Position numbers and translations under genes: made by a program. Positions 1 through 11,528 of a stretch of 64,000 nucleotides of DNA are shown one piece after another. Position 1 is the first letter of the stretch. Every line of letters starts with the position of its first letter. Source of the stretch: Heloderma charlesbogerti (Eukaryota; Chordata; Lepidosauria; Squamata; Helodermatidae); NCBI GenBank assembly GCA_026122225.1, contig JANEZZ010001864.1:496001-560000 (forward strand). The letters are read 5' to 3'. A model generated the notes under the pieces. The model did no database searches, was not told the DNA's origin, and was given only the letters and a program-made list of their open reading frames with translations.

Positions 1-430
1 AGTTGCCTGCAGTTTGAAGAGGAAGGTGGTCTCACTAGCCTAACTTAAGCGGGGGAGGTCCCTCTCTCTCATGAGGCTTCTAAGCACAGCTTTTCATGCA
101 AGGCCAATCGGGTAGACCGTCTAGGTTCCACCCCTGCCTTCTCTCTCTTTGCTCTGTGCCTGCACTTGGCGTCCATTAGATCAAACTCCCCAAACCCCAT
201 CTCCCCCTGTTTGCTGTCTCTCATGGGGGGGGGGGTTGAAGAGAGGCCCTCATCCTCCGCCAGCTAAACCTTTGAAACCTGAAAAGCCTGCCTAGTCATT
301 TCTAGACTAGTTTGGGAAAATACGTCCCCCATGTCTAGCAGCTCTCCTTCAGAATCTGAACTACTATCCTACTCCCTGCACTCAGAAACACCCTTAACAC
401 AACCTAACAACAAACCAGGGGTTTCCTTCA
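1..430. other. Intergenic, no gene seen
   Basis: I recognise no gene or repeat family here. There is a short G run near 225-235. The open frame starting at 331 runs into repeat sequence and has no protein-like features. Confidence 0.5.
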
Positions 431-449
431 TGGGTTGTTTGTGGTTAAT

Positions 450-738
450 TTGCGTTACATTTTTTTTTTGCCATAATAGGCTACATAAATATTTACGTAG
501 CCTATCACAGCAAAATACAGGGATGCAAATGGCAGCAGCTACGGCGGCCGCTATTTGCGTCCCTGTGCAGGCTGCCCAGCGGCCGGATGTCCAGCTGCGG
601 GTGGCCCTGGCTGGCGGCTCCGCGGAGTTGCCGCAGAGCGGAGCCGGCCAGGGAGAATTTCGGGGGGAGGGACAGAGCGCCTCCCCCCCACTGCAAATGT
701 CACCCTTCGGAAAGGTAAGTGACTTTCGTACATCCCTA
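450..738 (-). mobile_element. hAT-like foldback element, partial copy
   Basis: Read on the minus strand from 738, this begins TAGGGATGTACGAA and continues through the same GC-rich arm and the GATAGGCTACGT palindrome found in the complete element at 35311-35945. Homology fades near 450, and no opposite terminus is visible. It sits between two inverted copies of another short repeat (about 431-450 and 760-779, sharing TTGTGGTTAAT), so it probably landed inside an older palindromic element. The open frames on both strands here are by-products of the GC-rich arm. Confidence 0.6.
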
Positions 739-820
739 AACCAAACTAACATATCATGATTTATTAACCACAAACACCCCACAGTTCACACAGTTAACAA
801 ACAAAGGTTTGTTAGTGTAT

Positions 821-908
821 CTGGGTTCACACAGCACAACAACCCATGCGTCAATGACAATCCACACTCACAACCCACACTGTGGCTTGTTGTGTTGTGT
901 GAACCCAG
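821..908. mobile_element. Short palindromic MITE
   Basis: The unit starts CTGGGTTCACACA and ends with the inverse TGTGTGAACCCAG, so the 88 bases can fold into one long hairpin. No open frame and no clear target-site duplication are visible. The class is not assigned. Confidence 0.55.
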
Positions 909-1085
909 CCCAGTGGCTATAGCTCAGTGGTACAGTATATGCTTAACATCTCCACTTAAAAGATGAGGTAGCAGTTGATAGGAAAGAGCTCTACCTGAAA
1001 CCCTCGAGAGCTGCTGCCACTCAAAGTAGACCATACTGGGCTAGATTGACACATCTTGGTCTAAGGCAGCTTCCTATGGTTAGAT
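909..1085 (+). mobile_element. tRNA-derived SINE, degraded
   Basis: The head GTGGCTATAGCTCAGTGG resembles a tRNA A-box promoter. The body and tail (gagctgctgccac, gggctagattgac, ggcagcttcctatg) match the SINEs at 11108 and 44198. The B-box region is degraded. It is a retroposed copy, not a functional tRNA gene. Confidence 0.65.
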
Positions 1086-3486
1086 ATGGTAGTATAGTGG
1101 TTAATGTTGGAGTGCAGGTGCACATAATGACAGTGTATATATACACACAGGCACACCAAATGGAATAAGTTCCACTGAACTCAGTGGTGCTTCTGACTTC
1201 ATAGGTTTGACTTCTAAAACGCATCGAACATTAACCAAATGTCTGAAGCTAGCTGAAATCCAACCATTAGCTTTTAATTAAAATGTAAACAATCTTGCAA
1301 AGCAGTGTTACCATTTAAACTGCTAGTCGTCATTGCTCCTGCTCTGAAAAAGTCCTGGAACTGGTCTCCCCTGAGTTTCCCCTCCACTATACCACTGTTC
1401 ACATACTCAGGTTCCAAGCCAATGCATAGTCATGCCCATGGCCCACATGCACATTGGTAGTGAAGGGATGGGAAGAGCGGCCTGAAGGAACTGAAAGGTG
1501 AAGCAAAATTGTGCACACACAGGGATCTGAACAAGAACAATAATGGGTTGGATCCAGATTTATGTTGGATCAACTGTACTGATGGAAGTGAAGTTCCCAG
1601 ATGTGTTGGACTACAGCTTCCATCATTCCCAGTCAGCATGGTTATTGGCTGGGTTGCCTGTGGATGACAATTGCATTGGAAATTGCAGATGTGAAGGCCC
1701 AGAAAGAAAAAGAAAAAACACAGGAAAACCCAGAAAAAATGGGAAAAAAACATCCCCCCCATTTCTTTTTCTAAAAAATACCTAGGCTAAAACAGGGTTC
1801 CCCCCTATGTTTTTCCTTTTTTTCTGGGCTTTCACATCTGCTTGCAATGCATAATTTTCACAACAAAAACAAGACCAGAGAATTCAGAAATCCAAAAATT
1901 GGGGAGGGGCTGGGGGTGTTTTATTTTTTTAATTTGTTTTTTTAATTGTGAATGTCAACAAAACAAAACAAAACAAAAAGGGGGAAAGAAAGAAAGAAAG
2001 ATTACACTTAGATATAGTATAACACCCAGGTTGGATACTTTCAACATCTGTAGTTATACTAAATATAAGTGTAATTTGGGGAAGAAATTTGACTTTCAGA
2101 AACATTCCTTTTGTTTATTGTGGTTGCTGTTTATTGTACAGAGGACATTCATTTCCATGAGGCCTTTGTGTTATCTAGCGCACAGAAAAAGGTAATACAT
2201 AATAGAAACAAACGAAGTATATTTGGGGGGGGGTGATTTATAATCATTATACACAATATCTTTCTGATACGGCTGGTTCCTCATCAAACATATCTTTATG
2301 AATACAAGAAAACTTCATTTTATAATTGCTTTTTTAAAAAGGAAAATAGATTTCATCATGTCTGTAATTTTTCTGTGGGTGACACTGGATGCGTTTAAAA
2401 CCAGAGAATGGATCGTTTGGCTGTGGCGAGATGTGAAACCGCCAAGTACTGATCAAGCTTTTCCGCACACAAAAGCGTTGCTAATACATCTCCGTTCCAC
2501 CCTGCAACATTCTTGCTCTGCCAGAAAAGGGTGTGGCCAGTTCCACTGCAGGCAGCTACTGATCAAGCTTTCCCCACTTACAACTGCCAAGACTTCTGGG
2601 TTCTTCCTTTCAACACCTTTGCTATGCCTCCATCTCTCCCACAGTCATTGTCACCTGGGCGGTGTGTTTTGGTGCTCGATCTTCCATTGTAGACGTGAGT
2701 GGCGTAGCTCCCATTAACATAAATGGTACAGGTTAAAGCCTTGGGGAAGCCACATCCAGCTAAGTCCCAGTATTTGGCATTTTAAGCCCACTTTAGCCAT
2801 ATGTGACTAAATTGGATTAAACTGCACATCAAGCAACTAGGGCAAAGGTGTCCATTGGTAACTAGTATTAGATGGAGATGTTGTTTTTTCTTGTCAGTGG
2901 TGGGGGTTCTAGTTTTGCATTTAATGGAAGATGCCTCATGCCGGAAGGTACACTATAGGGGTGAGCAACACGTCCTCCACAGGCTGCAGGCTGGCCCCCA
3001 TGGCCATTTTTGCAGTGTGTGTGGGTCTGCCCTTGCTCCTGCTGCTGCCGAATGTGCCACTGGGCCAGTAGCGGGGGCAAAAATCACAGCAGCTTTGCAA
3101 GGAAGCGAGGCATGTGGGGAGTGTGCATTTTGTTTGCACACAGAATCATGCTCCTGGAAGCTGCCTGGCAGCACAATTCCGCTATCGCCACGCACAGTCC
3201 ATTTGTGCAAGAGTGGGGGGAAGAGTGTGACCATGTTCTTTCTCATATGTCCTTATGCTGCCGCTTGTGAACTTGCAGTACAGGTGTGCGAATTATGTGC
3301 TACTTCCAGTGGCAGGTTGGTGCGCCTAAATAGATGTACTTCCAAGTAAGCACCCTAGCCTTCTGTTTGAGACAGCAGACTGGAGGATATACATACCAGT
3401 ATATTTATCTACACTCATAGGGTAAGGATACAGGGCAGGCGAAGCTGAGCTGGTCTTTTGCAAGTCACATGCTGTCCCAGTTGGAA
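1086..3486. other. Intergenic, little recognised
   Basis: At 1585-1660 there is half of a palindromic MITE (TTGGACTACAGCTTCCATCA), of the type seen complete at 21951-22085. A-rich and T-rich runs lie at 1730-2000. The phrase ACTGATCAAGCTTT occurs twice (about 2447 and 2558). The open frames at 2298 and 2855 lack homology that I recognise and have no splice context. No gene is called. Confidence 0.45.
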
Positions 3487-3975
3487 GAGACCTCTTGCAA
3501 ACACCAGCCAGCTACTCAGCCCAGCTTTGCTCATCCTTCACCTTCCCAGTGAGGAGCTCCTGCAAGTGCCGGCCAACTATACTGCCTGGCTTTGCTTGTC
3601 CTTCACCTTCCCAATGAGGAGCTCCTACAAGCACCAGCCAACTAGTCAGCCCAGCTTTGCTTGTCAGGCAGGAATCCTCACTCCTTCCCACTGAGGACTC
3701 CTGCAAGCGTCAGTCAACTACTCTGCCTGGCTTTGCTTGTCCTTCACCTTCCCAGTGAGGAGCTCCTGCAAGGGCCGGCCAGCTACACTGCCTGGCTTTG
3801 CTTGTCCTTCACTGTCCCAATAAGGAGCTCCTACAAGCACCAGTCAACTACTCAGCTTGGCTTTGCTTGTCCTTCACCTTCCCAGTGAGGAGCTCCTGCA
3901 AGCACCAGCCAACTACTCAGCCCAACTTTGCTTGTCCTGCAGGAATCCTCACTCCTTCCCAGTGAGGACTTGTGC
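3487..3975. repeat. Minisatellite, seven units of 65-76 bp
   Basis: About seven head-to-tail units share the core GAGGAGCTCCTGCAAGC plus CAGCCAACTACTCAGCCC and a TTTGCTTGTCCTTCACC stretch. Most units are about 65 bp, but the third and seventh are about 76 bp and carry an extra GGAATCCTCACTCC block. That spacing suggests the array grew by duplicating groups of units. Open frames run through on both strands because the period is nearly constant. They are not genes. Confidence 0.85.
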
Positions 3976-3991
3976 AAGCACTGCCCAAGTG

Positions 3992-4178
3992 TGCAGCCTC
4001 CACTCCCCCAGAGGAATCCCCTTGTTATCTCTGATCTGTAACTGGAATTAAGAAGGGGATTCCCCTTTGTGCTGCTTGTCCTCCCCTTGGGAAGGGGAGT
4101 GCTGGGAAATGCCCTTCTCTTATAGCCAATCACATATCAGAGGTGACAAGGAGATTTCTCTGGGGGAGTGGAGGCTGC
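3992..4178. repeat. Inverted repeat with ~45-bp arms
   Basis: The left arm (3992-4036) and right arm (4133-4178) are near-perfect reverse complements, sharing GCAGCCTCCACTCCCCCAGA. They enclose about 95 bases. This is probably the remains of a foldback DNA transposon next to the minisatellite. No clear target-site duplication is visible. Confidence 0.75.
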
Positions 4179-4179
4179 A

Positions 4180-5440
4180 TGATCTCCAGGCCTCCTCCTC
4201 AACCCCTGGTATCCTAAAGGCCAGGGGGGTGAGCTTGGGAAGAGGGGGGTCCGTAGAGGGAGGGTCCATAGAGGGAGGCCAAGACTTCATGGGCCACATG
4301 GGGAACCTCTGTGGTCTGGATTAGGCCTGTGGTCTGGAGGTTGGTGTGCCATCTTGCCATTTGAAGTGACATGCTTAATGGGGACTTGTATGCGGACTAC
4401 TGTAGGAAAGTTGGCTTCCTGTTAATAAGGGACTCTACCCTGGATGAAGTGCATTCAACAAAAGCCATTTCCTAGGATGTTGTGGGCCATAAAGGCTTAG
4501 AATGGGGTGTGCCAGCGGTGAAGTAGCATAAAGTCTGACATTACATTGACACTGCAGTAACATTACACTGGTATCAGGGGGAGAAGAATGAGGTATGAAT
4601 GCTTAATATGCAGAAGCAAGACATCAGTAAAACACTACAGGCCAAACTAAGATTTTGCTTCTCTTTTGCAAAACCGCTTTTTTATGACTCATTATTTAAA
4701 ATATGCTTCAACATTTTTCAGTTATGCATAGATTATTCATAAAGTTAAGGCTGCAAGGTCACGTGGGGCATACTCTAGAGTTTTCCCATTGGGTTCAGCG
4801 GGGCTAACTTGGGGCATGCGAGCTGCAGAATGCCGTCTAAAGAAACTTTCTGTGGTACGAAGAGAACACTCATATATTTGTGAAATCCAAAGAAATGGCT
4901 TCTTGTCAGAGACGCACAGCAGAACATGTTAACCTTCTGCATATTGAGAAGAGACTATTCCCCTAACACAAACATTGCTTTAGGAAAGCTTTGACTTGAT
5001 CAAAGCTGCATTATTAATATCTTTCTCAAGGCTATCATTAAATTATTCACACTACATATATAACGGGTTGTGGCTCTCTTCCCCCACCCCAAAAGCGTTC
5101 TTGCTCTAATGGGATTTTTCTTTCTTGAACTTCTCTGTAGTTGCTGTTCACAAGTTTGCACCCTTCACATAATGGGAAAATCCCATTTCCCCCGCTACCC
5201 CCACCCATTCTGGTCGATTTGTGGAAGAGGGACTGCAGCTTTGCACCCAAGCCAGATGAAGGTGGACAGACACCCACTGAACCATGTTGTTTCACTCACA
5301 CCTGATGAAAAACCCAGGCACACGGACTAGTGTGCAAAGCTGCACACTACCTTGTACGCTGTGCAGTCTCCAAATGGCTGCTGAAGAGCTGATATTTCAG
5401 CTCTCTCTCACACACACCCTTGACATCCGCAAAAGCCTCA
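4180..5440. other. SOSTDC1 upstream intergenic DNA
   Basis: There is no gene and no recognised transposon. 4640-5060 is AT-rich and looks like single-copy sequence. It could hold SOSTDC1 regulatory elements, but nothing in the sequence alone proves this. Confidence 0.4.
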
Positions 5441-5504
5441 ACTAGGCATCCTGCAATTAGCGGGGTTTCTTTTTTCTTTAGCTCCTCCTCGACCGCAGCC
5501 TTCT

Positions 5505-5660
5505 ATTGGTAAAGGAGCCCGGAGTGTTTCCAGGGGGTCCCGCCCTCTTCTTGTCTGTTGCTTTTCATCCCAAAAGCTCTCCCGACGTTTACACCTTCGA
5601 GGGTGCCAAGAGTCTGGGACTATATAAAGGGTGTCTTGGGGGACGATTTCCACAGTTGTA
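5505..5660 (+). promoter_or_regulatory. SOSTDC1: SOSTDC1 core promoter
   Basis: A strong TATA box, TATATAAAGG, lies at 5621-5630, which predicts transcription starting near 5650-5660. An inverted CCAAT box (ATTGG) lies at 5505-5509. This gives a 5' UTR of about 70 bases before the ATG at 5723. A TATA-type promoter suits a tightly regulated developmental gene, in contrast to the CpG-rich promoter of CRPPA. The start position is inferred from TATA spacing. Confidence 0.75.
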
Positions 5661-5722
5661 GACAAGGCGGCAGCAGCGAGAAGCAGCGATCCCGCCGGCG
5701 CACGCAGCTTGAGCGAGCCACG

Positions 5723-5918
5723 ATGCTTCCCCCCGGTCTCCACCTCCCTCGCTTTCTGCTAGCCTGCCTTCTCCTGGACAGCTGCTGGGCTTTCAAGAAC
5801 GATGCGACGGAGATCCTTTATTCGCACGTTGTCAAATCCATTCCAGCCAGCCCCAGCAACAACAGCACCTTGAATCAAGCCAGAAATGGAGGCAGGCATC
5901 CCGGCTTCGATCGGAACA
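5723..5918 (+). CDS. SOSTDC1: SOSTDC1 coding exon 1 (secreted BMP/Wnt antagonist)
   Basis: This encodes residues 1-65 plus the first base of codon 66 of sclerostin domain-containing protein 1 (also called USAG-1, ectodin or Wise). The start is the first in-frame ATG after the TATA box and opens a classic signal peptide: a hydrophobic stretch at about residues 9-18, with likely cleavage after Ala23. The mature N-terminus FKNDATEILYSHVVK is a family hallmark. Overlapping N-glycosylation sequons lie at Asn46 and Asn47. The donor is AACA|GTAAGT at 5918/5919 (phase 1). The spacer before DRN looks a few residues shorter than in mammals, from memory. The protein is secreted and binds BMPs and the LRP5/6 Wnt co-receptors; in other vertebrates it patterns teeth, hair or feathers, and kidney. 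The call is secure. Confidence 0.96.
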
Positions 5919-6085
5919 GTAAGTCTTTTGAGTTGTGGGTCTCCGCCCGGACCCCCCCCCCTTGCCGCTTACTTTGAATAACTACAGATGCGCTTAACTC
6001 CCATCAAGTCGTGCCCCCCCCGCCCGCCCTTTTCTCTAAATAGGATGCTGCAAGTGCGGAATTCTGTTTGTCATTAAGGATGTGT

Positions 6086-6296
6086 CAGTGGAGGCTGGTG
6101 GCTCCGATGTCAGCGGGGCGATGAATCCGCTCCGGGTTTCGGTCAGAACCAGTCAGAACTCTAAAGGAGCTATCCAAGCACCTTGGATAGCGCTTCCCAA
6201 GCACCTTGGACAGCGCTTTTAGAGTTCTGACGGGCTCTTACCAAAACCCGGAGCGGATTACCGCCCCACTGACATCGGAGCCACCAGCCTCCACTG
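6086..6296. mobile_element. hAT-like palindromic MITE, copy 1
   Basis: This 211-bp element has long terminal inverted repeats beginning CAGTGGAGGCTGGTGGCTC and ending with the inverse. Flanking 8-bp repeats GGATGTGT (6078-6085) and GGATTTGT (6297-6304) match at 7 of 8 positions. An 8-bp duplication and CAGTG-type ends point to the hAT superfamily. It has no transposase and would depend on one supplied elsewhere. The two other copies are at 29266 and 39757. Confidence 0.82.
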
Positions 6297-6370
6297 GGAT
6301 TTGTCCCTTTGGAAGTGATTCCTGGACACTCTGTCTCAAGGAGGACACCTAGACTCCTCTAATTTATCGC

Positions 6371-6404
6371 TAAATAAATAAGTAAGTAAATAAATAAATA
6401 AATA
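6371..6404. repeat. (TAAA)n microsatellite
   Basis: A tetranucleotide run, mostly TAAA with two TAAG variants, inside SOSTDC1 intron 1. Confidence 0.9.
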
Positions 6405-7084
6405 ACAAAGAAGGTGCTTGGGCTCACTTCCAAGCAAAAAATGTGGCAGGCTTTGGCACGGGGAACTTTCCTTATTCCCCCAGATCTCCTCATGTCTTGA
6501 TCAGATCAGGAGCAAAAGCTACTTTGGGAAATAAGAGAAAAGGAGGATTGTCTGATTTTTCTATGTAGCTCTCCTTCTCCCAAATATCAAGGGGCAACTT
6601 GAGATTATCTAATCATCTCCCTATAAAGCTTCTTTTGTTTGGGACTAAGTAGTTCAGGAGAGGCAATGCTTTCTTGAGCTCTCTTTCTGTACTGCATGCT
6701 TTTCAGCTACAGCATTGGTCTGTGCTACTTCACAAAGCTAACATTTACCTTCAACAGCTAAGGCTTTGATTTTGTTCCAGCGCTGTGTTTTTACTTCCTG
6801 ATTTAGCACTTACCTGCTTAATTCCTCTAGTCAGTGTAAACAAACAGGTTCACAACTTATCTGGAATCTCTGCCCCAACTTGCCTTTTAAAATGTGTTCC
6901 TTTCCCCTCCACCACCACCACCTCACCCCCCCCCCCACACACACTCTTCTGCCCTGCTCCCCTGGTTAGATTTTGGAAAGCGTCTTTGCTGGCTTGAGCC
7001 ATAACCCAGCTCTGAAAGACATGAAAGGTACATTGATTTAATTCAAACACCTTTATTCCACTTTATTGGGGTTTGTCTTTTTAA

Positions 7085-7215
7085 AAAACATTTTAACTCT
7101 TTTAACCTGCAGTTTTATACTTTTACTGTGTTGTTCACTGCTCCGAAATCTTCTGATGTGGAGTGGTACATAAATATTGTAAATAAATAAATGAATAAAT
7201 ACATAAATACATCTC
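7085..7215 (+). mobile_element. LINE 3' tail fragment (L2/CR1-like)
   Basis: The run tggtacataaatattgtaa followed by AATA-type repeats resembles the 3' end of reptile L2/CR1 LINEs, which finish in a short tandem tail. It is too short to classify firmly. Confidence 0.4.
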
Positions 7216-8536
7216 CAAAAGGAAAGGTGTTCACATCTGATCACATCTGTCCATGACAACAACAAAAAAAGGCTTAACTGCATTTCTGTTAAGCATGCTT
7301 TAAATATGCAGGAAATATCTTGTCAATATAAGATTACTGAAACAGTCCAAAGGACCTTCATTGCCAGCAAACTGTCACCGTGAAAAAGAAGAAAAGGGCA
7401 GGGGATGGGGGGAGGGGAGAGCTAAGCATGTATGCATGCAACCATTGAAAAAGACAGACAATGCAAAGTGGTAACCACTTCCGTCCATGTACATTCCTGA
7501 GCCAGGTGTGGGATGCAAACCTGCATCAGAATTATTCAGGTGAGTGATAGTGTGCAGAAGTCCATTCCTCTTAAAACAGTCTAAGCAGGCCAGTCTTTGA
7601 AGATGGAATTGCTGTAGTTCATAAACTATTTTTTCCTGCTGAAAAGGGACATTTTCCAGTGACTTCATGGTGGAGATGGAACTGGTTGTTGGATTGAGCC
7701 AAAACATGTTGGCATCATATGCAAACTTAGCTTTGCCTTACCTGGACCAAAATCCCCTGAGATCCCTTGAGAATGAATGGGAGCTGCTCTTGTGCATCTC
7801 CCATTTATTTCCATGGGTCTTGCACTGAAGGATACTTGTGTGAAGGATGTGTTGGTGAACACTTGCTGATTCCTGAGGAATGGAGTCGGTGCAAAATCCA
7901 ATCTGCAGAAGCCAATTACACCTACCCTATAACAAATGTTTGGCAAATTGTTTTGGCCCATGTTTTTTATACAAGACAAACCTTTCCCATAAATACCTCC
8001 ATGTAGATCTTCATTATGAGGTGACTGCCCCCCAAAAGAAGTCCTTTTGTAGGGTTTCTTTTCTTTTCTCTTTTCTTTTCTTTTCTGTCCTCCAGATCTA
8101 CTTGATTTCAAAGAAGCCAGTATAAGCCAAAATGTCATGGGTGTGGACAGACTCCTCATTAAGTCTAATTCTGTGATTTGCAGTGCTCTTGAATAACATA
8201 ACACAGTTTCCATGATAACATTTACTTTAAAAAGAGAAAGCATATGAGTGAAAGATGGTGTGTTGAAATTCACGGTGTGTGTTCATTTCAAAGAGGTGAT
8301 TATTAAAATAAGGAATTGTGCTTACTTCAGTGAGGATATCTACAGATATAAGCAGGCACAAACATGCCTTGCTTTGCAGCTAGTTCAGCAGCTTGGTACA
8401 ATGTCAGTTGTCTTAAAAAAATGAAATAATATTGCCTCAGGTTTTGCAGTATTCCTTGTTTTAAGAAAGAGTACTTACAAGCAGTGTTGCAATACTGTAA
8501 TACTGTTGCCTGAAGAAAACTGTATCTTTTAACAAA

Positions 8537-8563
8537 ACACACACACACACACACACACACACA
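8537..8563. repeat. (CA)n microsatellite
   Basis: About 13 CA units within SOSTDC1 intron 1. The minus-strand open frame over it simply reads valine-cysteine repeats. Confidence 0.95.
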
Positions 8564-9722
8564 AACCATGCATAGAATATGGATTTCTAAGAATCTTCCT
8601 CAGAATTAGTTTTCCTTGAAGGGAAAAAAAAAAGTGTATGTTGACTAGTTAGGATTATTTGAATACAACATATTAATTTCCCAAACTCCCAAACCAACAC
8701 ACATAAATGTTCATACTAAACTAATACTTAACATCCTGGAGCAAATCCATCTTGGATCAAGATCCAGGACAGTGTTTTATGAAAGGCAGGCAGATGAAAG
8801 GGAGCCCTATAACATTAAATTATTACTTCTGATACCATCAGTAGCTGAGGCAGCGCTAATATATACGTAGACGACAAGCTACTTACTCTGGAGCAGTCCC
8901 ATTTGCTTTTATACAGTTTTCTCTGGAATGGTAGATTACAGCTTCAAGAATTCAGATTAGGACTGGAGTGAAAAGTAGAAGCCAGTTATTAGAACTACTA
9001 CGTATACTATATATGTACATATATGGAAAAGATTATTCCAGCATTAACATCAGGGCTTCTAGAACATGTCCATTGTTCTGCAAATGAACTAAGACTTTAC
9101 CTTGTCTGTGATCCAGTTCAGACATTCACCCAGGCCAGCCTTCATATGGTAGAGAAACAGCAGCATCCCTTCACCATGCAGATGGTGTAACATGAGATGA
9201 GCACTATATGCTGGCTTGAATGGAGGCCCTGCTCACAAGATTTCTCTCCTTTTTCTAAAAAAAGAGAAGATTCGGGGCTGATGTTACTGCAGCAGCGTAT
9301 ATGTGCAAATTACGGCAGTGTAAATGTGCTGTAGGGAATCCAGGAAGATTGCAGTGGCTACTTCTGTGATTGAACTATCTTGCGACTTTTCTAATCCAGG
9401 AAGTAAGCCATTGCACTCTTTTGTGAATCCCTGCATCATGTATTAAACTGCATATGTGAATAGACCACAAATACACAGTTATTTGTACAGGTAAGCTGAT
9501 GGCAGCACCCCCTGCAGTGATAAGGGGGAGGAGCAATCATGCCAACTGTGGATGTTGGCATGGACCTCCTGGCTTGTACATGACATCATCTATATAGTAG
9601 AGTGGGGAGGAACACATGAAGGACAGGTGAAACAGGTGACTGTATGAGCTGCTTTGATACAAGAAGTAAATTGAAGTTGTTGGAATCTGGACATTGATTT
9701 CACTGTACTATGTCTTTGACAG

Positions 9723-10138
9723 GTCGGGTTCAAGTTGGCTGCCGGGAACTGAGATCCACCAAATATATTTCAGATGGCCAATGTACCAGCATCAACCCTC
9801 TGAAAGAGTTGGTCTGTGCTGGGGAGTGTCTCCCTTTGCCAGTGTTGCCCAACTGGATTGGGGGAGGTTATGGATCCAAGTATTGGAGCAGAAGGAGCTC
9901 ACAGGAGTGGAGGTGTGTCAATGACAAAACACGCACCCAACGGATTCAGCTTCAGTGTCAAGATGGAAGTACAAGAACCTACAAAGTAACTGTAGTCACA
10001 GCTTGTAAGTGCAAGAGATACACCCGGCAACACAACGAATCCAGCCATAACTTTGAAGGAGCATCTCAGACAAAGCCAATTCAACATCATAAAGAGAGGA
10101 AAAGGAATGGCAAATCCATGAAGCATCCCACAAGTTAG
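9723..10138 (+). CDS. SOSTDC1: SOSTDC1 coding exon 2 (cystine-knot domain)
   Basis: This completes codon 66 (A|GT, Ser) and runs to TAG, giving a 203-residue protein in total. It holds the whole cystine-knot domain, with cysteines at 72, 86, 97, 101, 130, 144, 160 and 162. The loop motif PNWIGGG (108-114) corresponds to the NXI-type loop that sclerostin and Wise use to bind the first LRP6 propeller. A third N-glycosylation sequon lies at Asn170. The C-terminal tail (163-203) is very basic (RKR, HHKERKR), as expected for heparan sulphate binding. The acceptor is TTTGACAG|GT. The frame is intact with every expected cysteine present, so this is a functional gene. Sclerostin itself (SOST) is less likely because the N-terminus and tail match SOSTDC1. 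Confidence 0.97.
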
Positions 10139-11050
10139 AACTCAGCCATACATTTAAAAAACTGAATGTAACAATAATCACCTGCTTTACAGATATCACT
10201 GCCCAACAAGAAAAAACAACGACCCTATCATGTCATTATTGCTTCTCGGCTGGGTGTACATACACTTGTGGGTTTGACCAAACTCAGAAGGGCATTCTGT
10301 GCATATGGGCCTTTTCCTCCTCCTCCTCCTCTTCCTCCTTCTTTTGGTGACCATTCATATTTTTAAGATGGGCTACAAGCATACAGCTGATTGAACTTTA
10401 CTTCTTAACTTTTTTTTTTTTGCTGGAAACAAATAATTGTTGCCATGGACATTCAATGAATTTTATATTGTAGAGAGCCTCTGTTGTGAGTTCTCATGGG
10501 TACACTTTCCAGACCAAGTATTTTGTCAGCATCTCACACATCTCATTTAAAAGAAAATAAGTACTTTAAATCTCATTCCAGTGAAACCAAAGCATTGCAC
10601 ATGCTGATCCTTTCCTTCTGCACATATACTTTACCAACAAATTACTAAACAAAAACAAAATATGCATGACAGCAGCTGAAAAGTAAATTTGAACAAAATC
10701 TATTTATTTGTCAATGTAATTATTTAATAAGCTTTTAATGTGTTTTCTATTTTTTAAGATGTCCGTTTTATGTCTTATCACTTTTTCTATGCATCAAAGT
10801 ATTTTCCTATGATTTGTGGTCAAAGTAGAATATACATTTTGTAGATAATGTAAAATAGATATTTTAACCTTTGTAGGATGTTTTATTGCTGTTGTTGTTT
10901 TAACCTTTAAGTACAAAATTTTGAAAAATGTTTTGTAAATGCATTGTAAAATACATTTGTATTTTTTAAAGTGTGCAGTCAAAAGATACCCCTTACTTCA
11001 AATCAATTTCATCCATTTTTAATAATAATAAAAAAACAACACAATTATTG
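10139..11050 (+). other. SOSTDC1: SOSTDC1 3' UTR
   Basis: About 900 AT-rich bases follow the stop without any recognised transposon, in contrast to the DNA beyond. ATTTATTT-like elements near 10700 suggest mRNA instability control. A polyadenylation hexamer AATAAA lies at 11027-11032, with T-rich and GT-rich sequence downstream. The exact cleavage site is inferred. Confidence 0.65.
11027..11032 (+). promoter_or_regulatory. SOSTDC1: Probable SOSTDC1 polyadenylation signal
   Basis: A canonical AATAAA about 890 bases after the stop codon, followed by a GT-rich stretch (tgtctttggttttatctggt). Other AT-rich hexamers lie upstream, so shorter transcripts are possible. Confidence 0.6.
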
Positions 11051-11107
11051 TCTTTGGTTTTATCTGGTATAGAATAATGCACCCATGGCATTTGAGTGCT
11101 TAAAGAA

Positions 11108-11285
11108 AGGGCCATAGCTCAGTAGTAGAGCACATGGCTTTGCATGCAGGAGAACTCAGGTTAAGTACCTGACATCTCCAGGTATTGCTGGGAAAGATTC
11201 CTATCTGGGACCCTAGAAAGCTGCTGCCATCAGAGCAAGCAATACTGAGACAGATGGACCAATGGTCTGACTCCATATAGGGCAT
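11108..11285 (+). mobile_element. tRNA-derived SINE
   Basis: The head GCCATAGCTCAGTAGTAGAG gives a good A-box. The body carries acatctccaggt and gctgctgccat, and the tail ggaccaatggtctgactcc. The same family occurs at 909, 30878 and 44198. It lies just past the SOSTDC1 polyadenylation site. Confidence 0.75.
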
Positions 11286-11528
11286 GTTTCTTGGCAGGTA
11301 GATAATGCTACAGCTCTTTAAAGAAGTGAAATAGACAGATGCTGCTTACTTTACAGTAGTTGCATCTTTAAGGTGCAACATGAAGGCCAACTAAATCACT
11401 CCATGAGTTGCGTTGGCAGTCAGGACACCATTTGTGTGCTTTGGCTCATCATGTGGATCTAATGCCTTTCTGCGCACTATCACAGACCTTTGTGGAGGGA
11501 ACATTTGTCTGGTGGTATGGAGAGAATT

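Larger units (their letters stand above)
5919..9722 (+). other. SOSTDC1: SOSTDC1 intron 1
   Basis: A GT-AG intron of 3804 bases (GTAAGT donor; TTTGACAG acceptor), phase 1. It holds the hAT-like MITE at 6086-6296, a TAAA microsatellite, a LINE-tail-like stretch and a CA repeat. The remainder, including the open frames between 7375 and 8273, shows no protein or repeat family that I recognise. Confidence 0.93.

Noticed and set aside
909..1085. tRNA gene candidates at 909, 11108, 30878 and 44198
   Set aside because: Each has only a tRNA-like promoter fused to a long shared body and tail, and no cloverleaf can be completed. They are SINEs.
3487..3975. CRISPR-like array of regular repeats
   Set aside because: The whole unit repeats, with no constant repeat alternating with unique spacers, and the setting is a vertebrate genome. 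It is a minisatellite.
9694..9924. Alternative frame overlapping SOSTDC1 exon 2
   Set aside because: It is a shadow frame. The cystine-knot frame is the conserved one.
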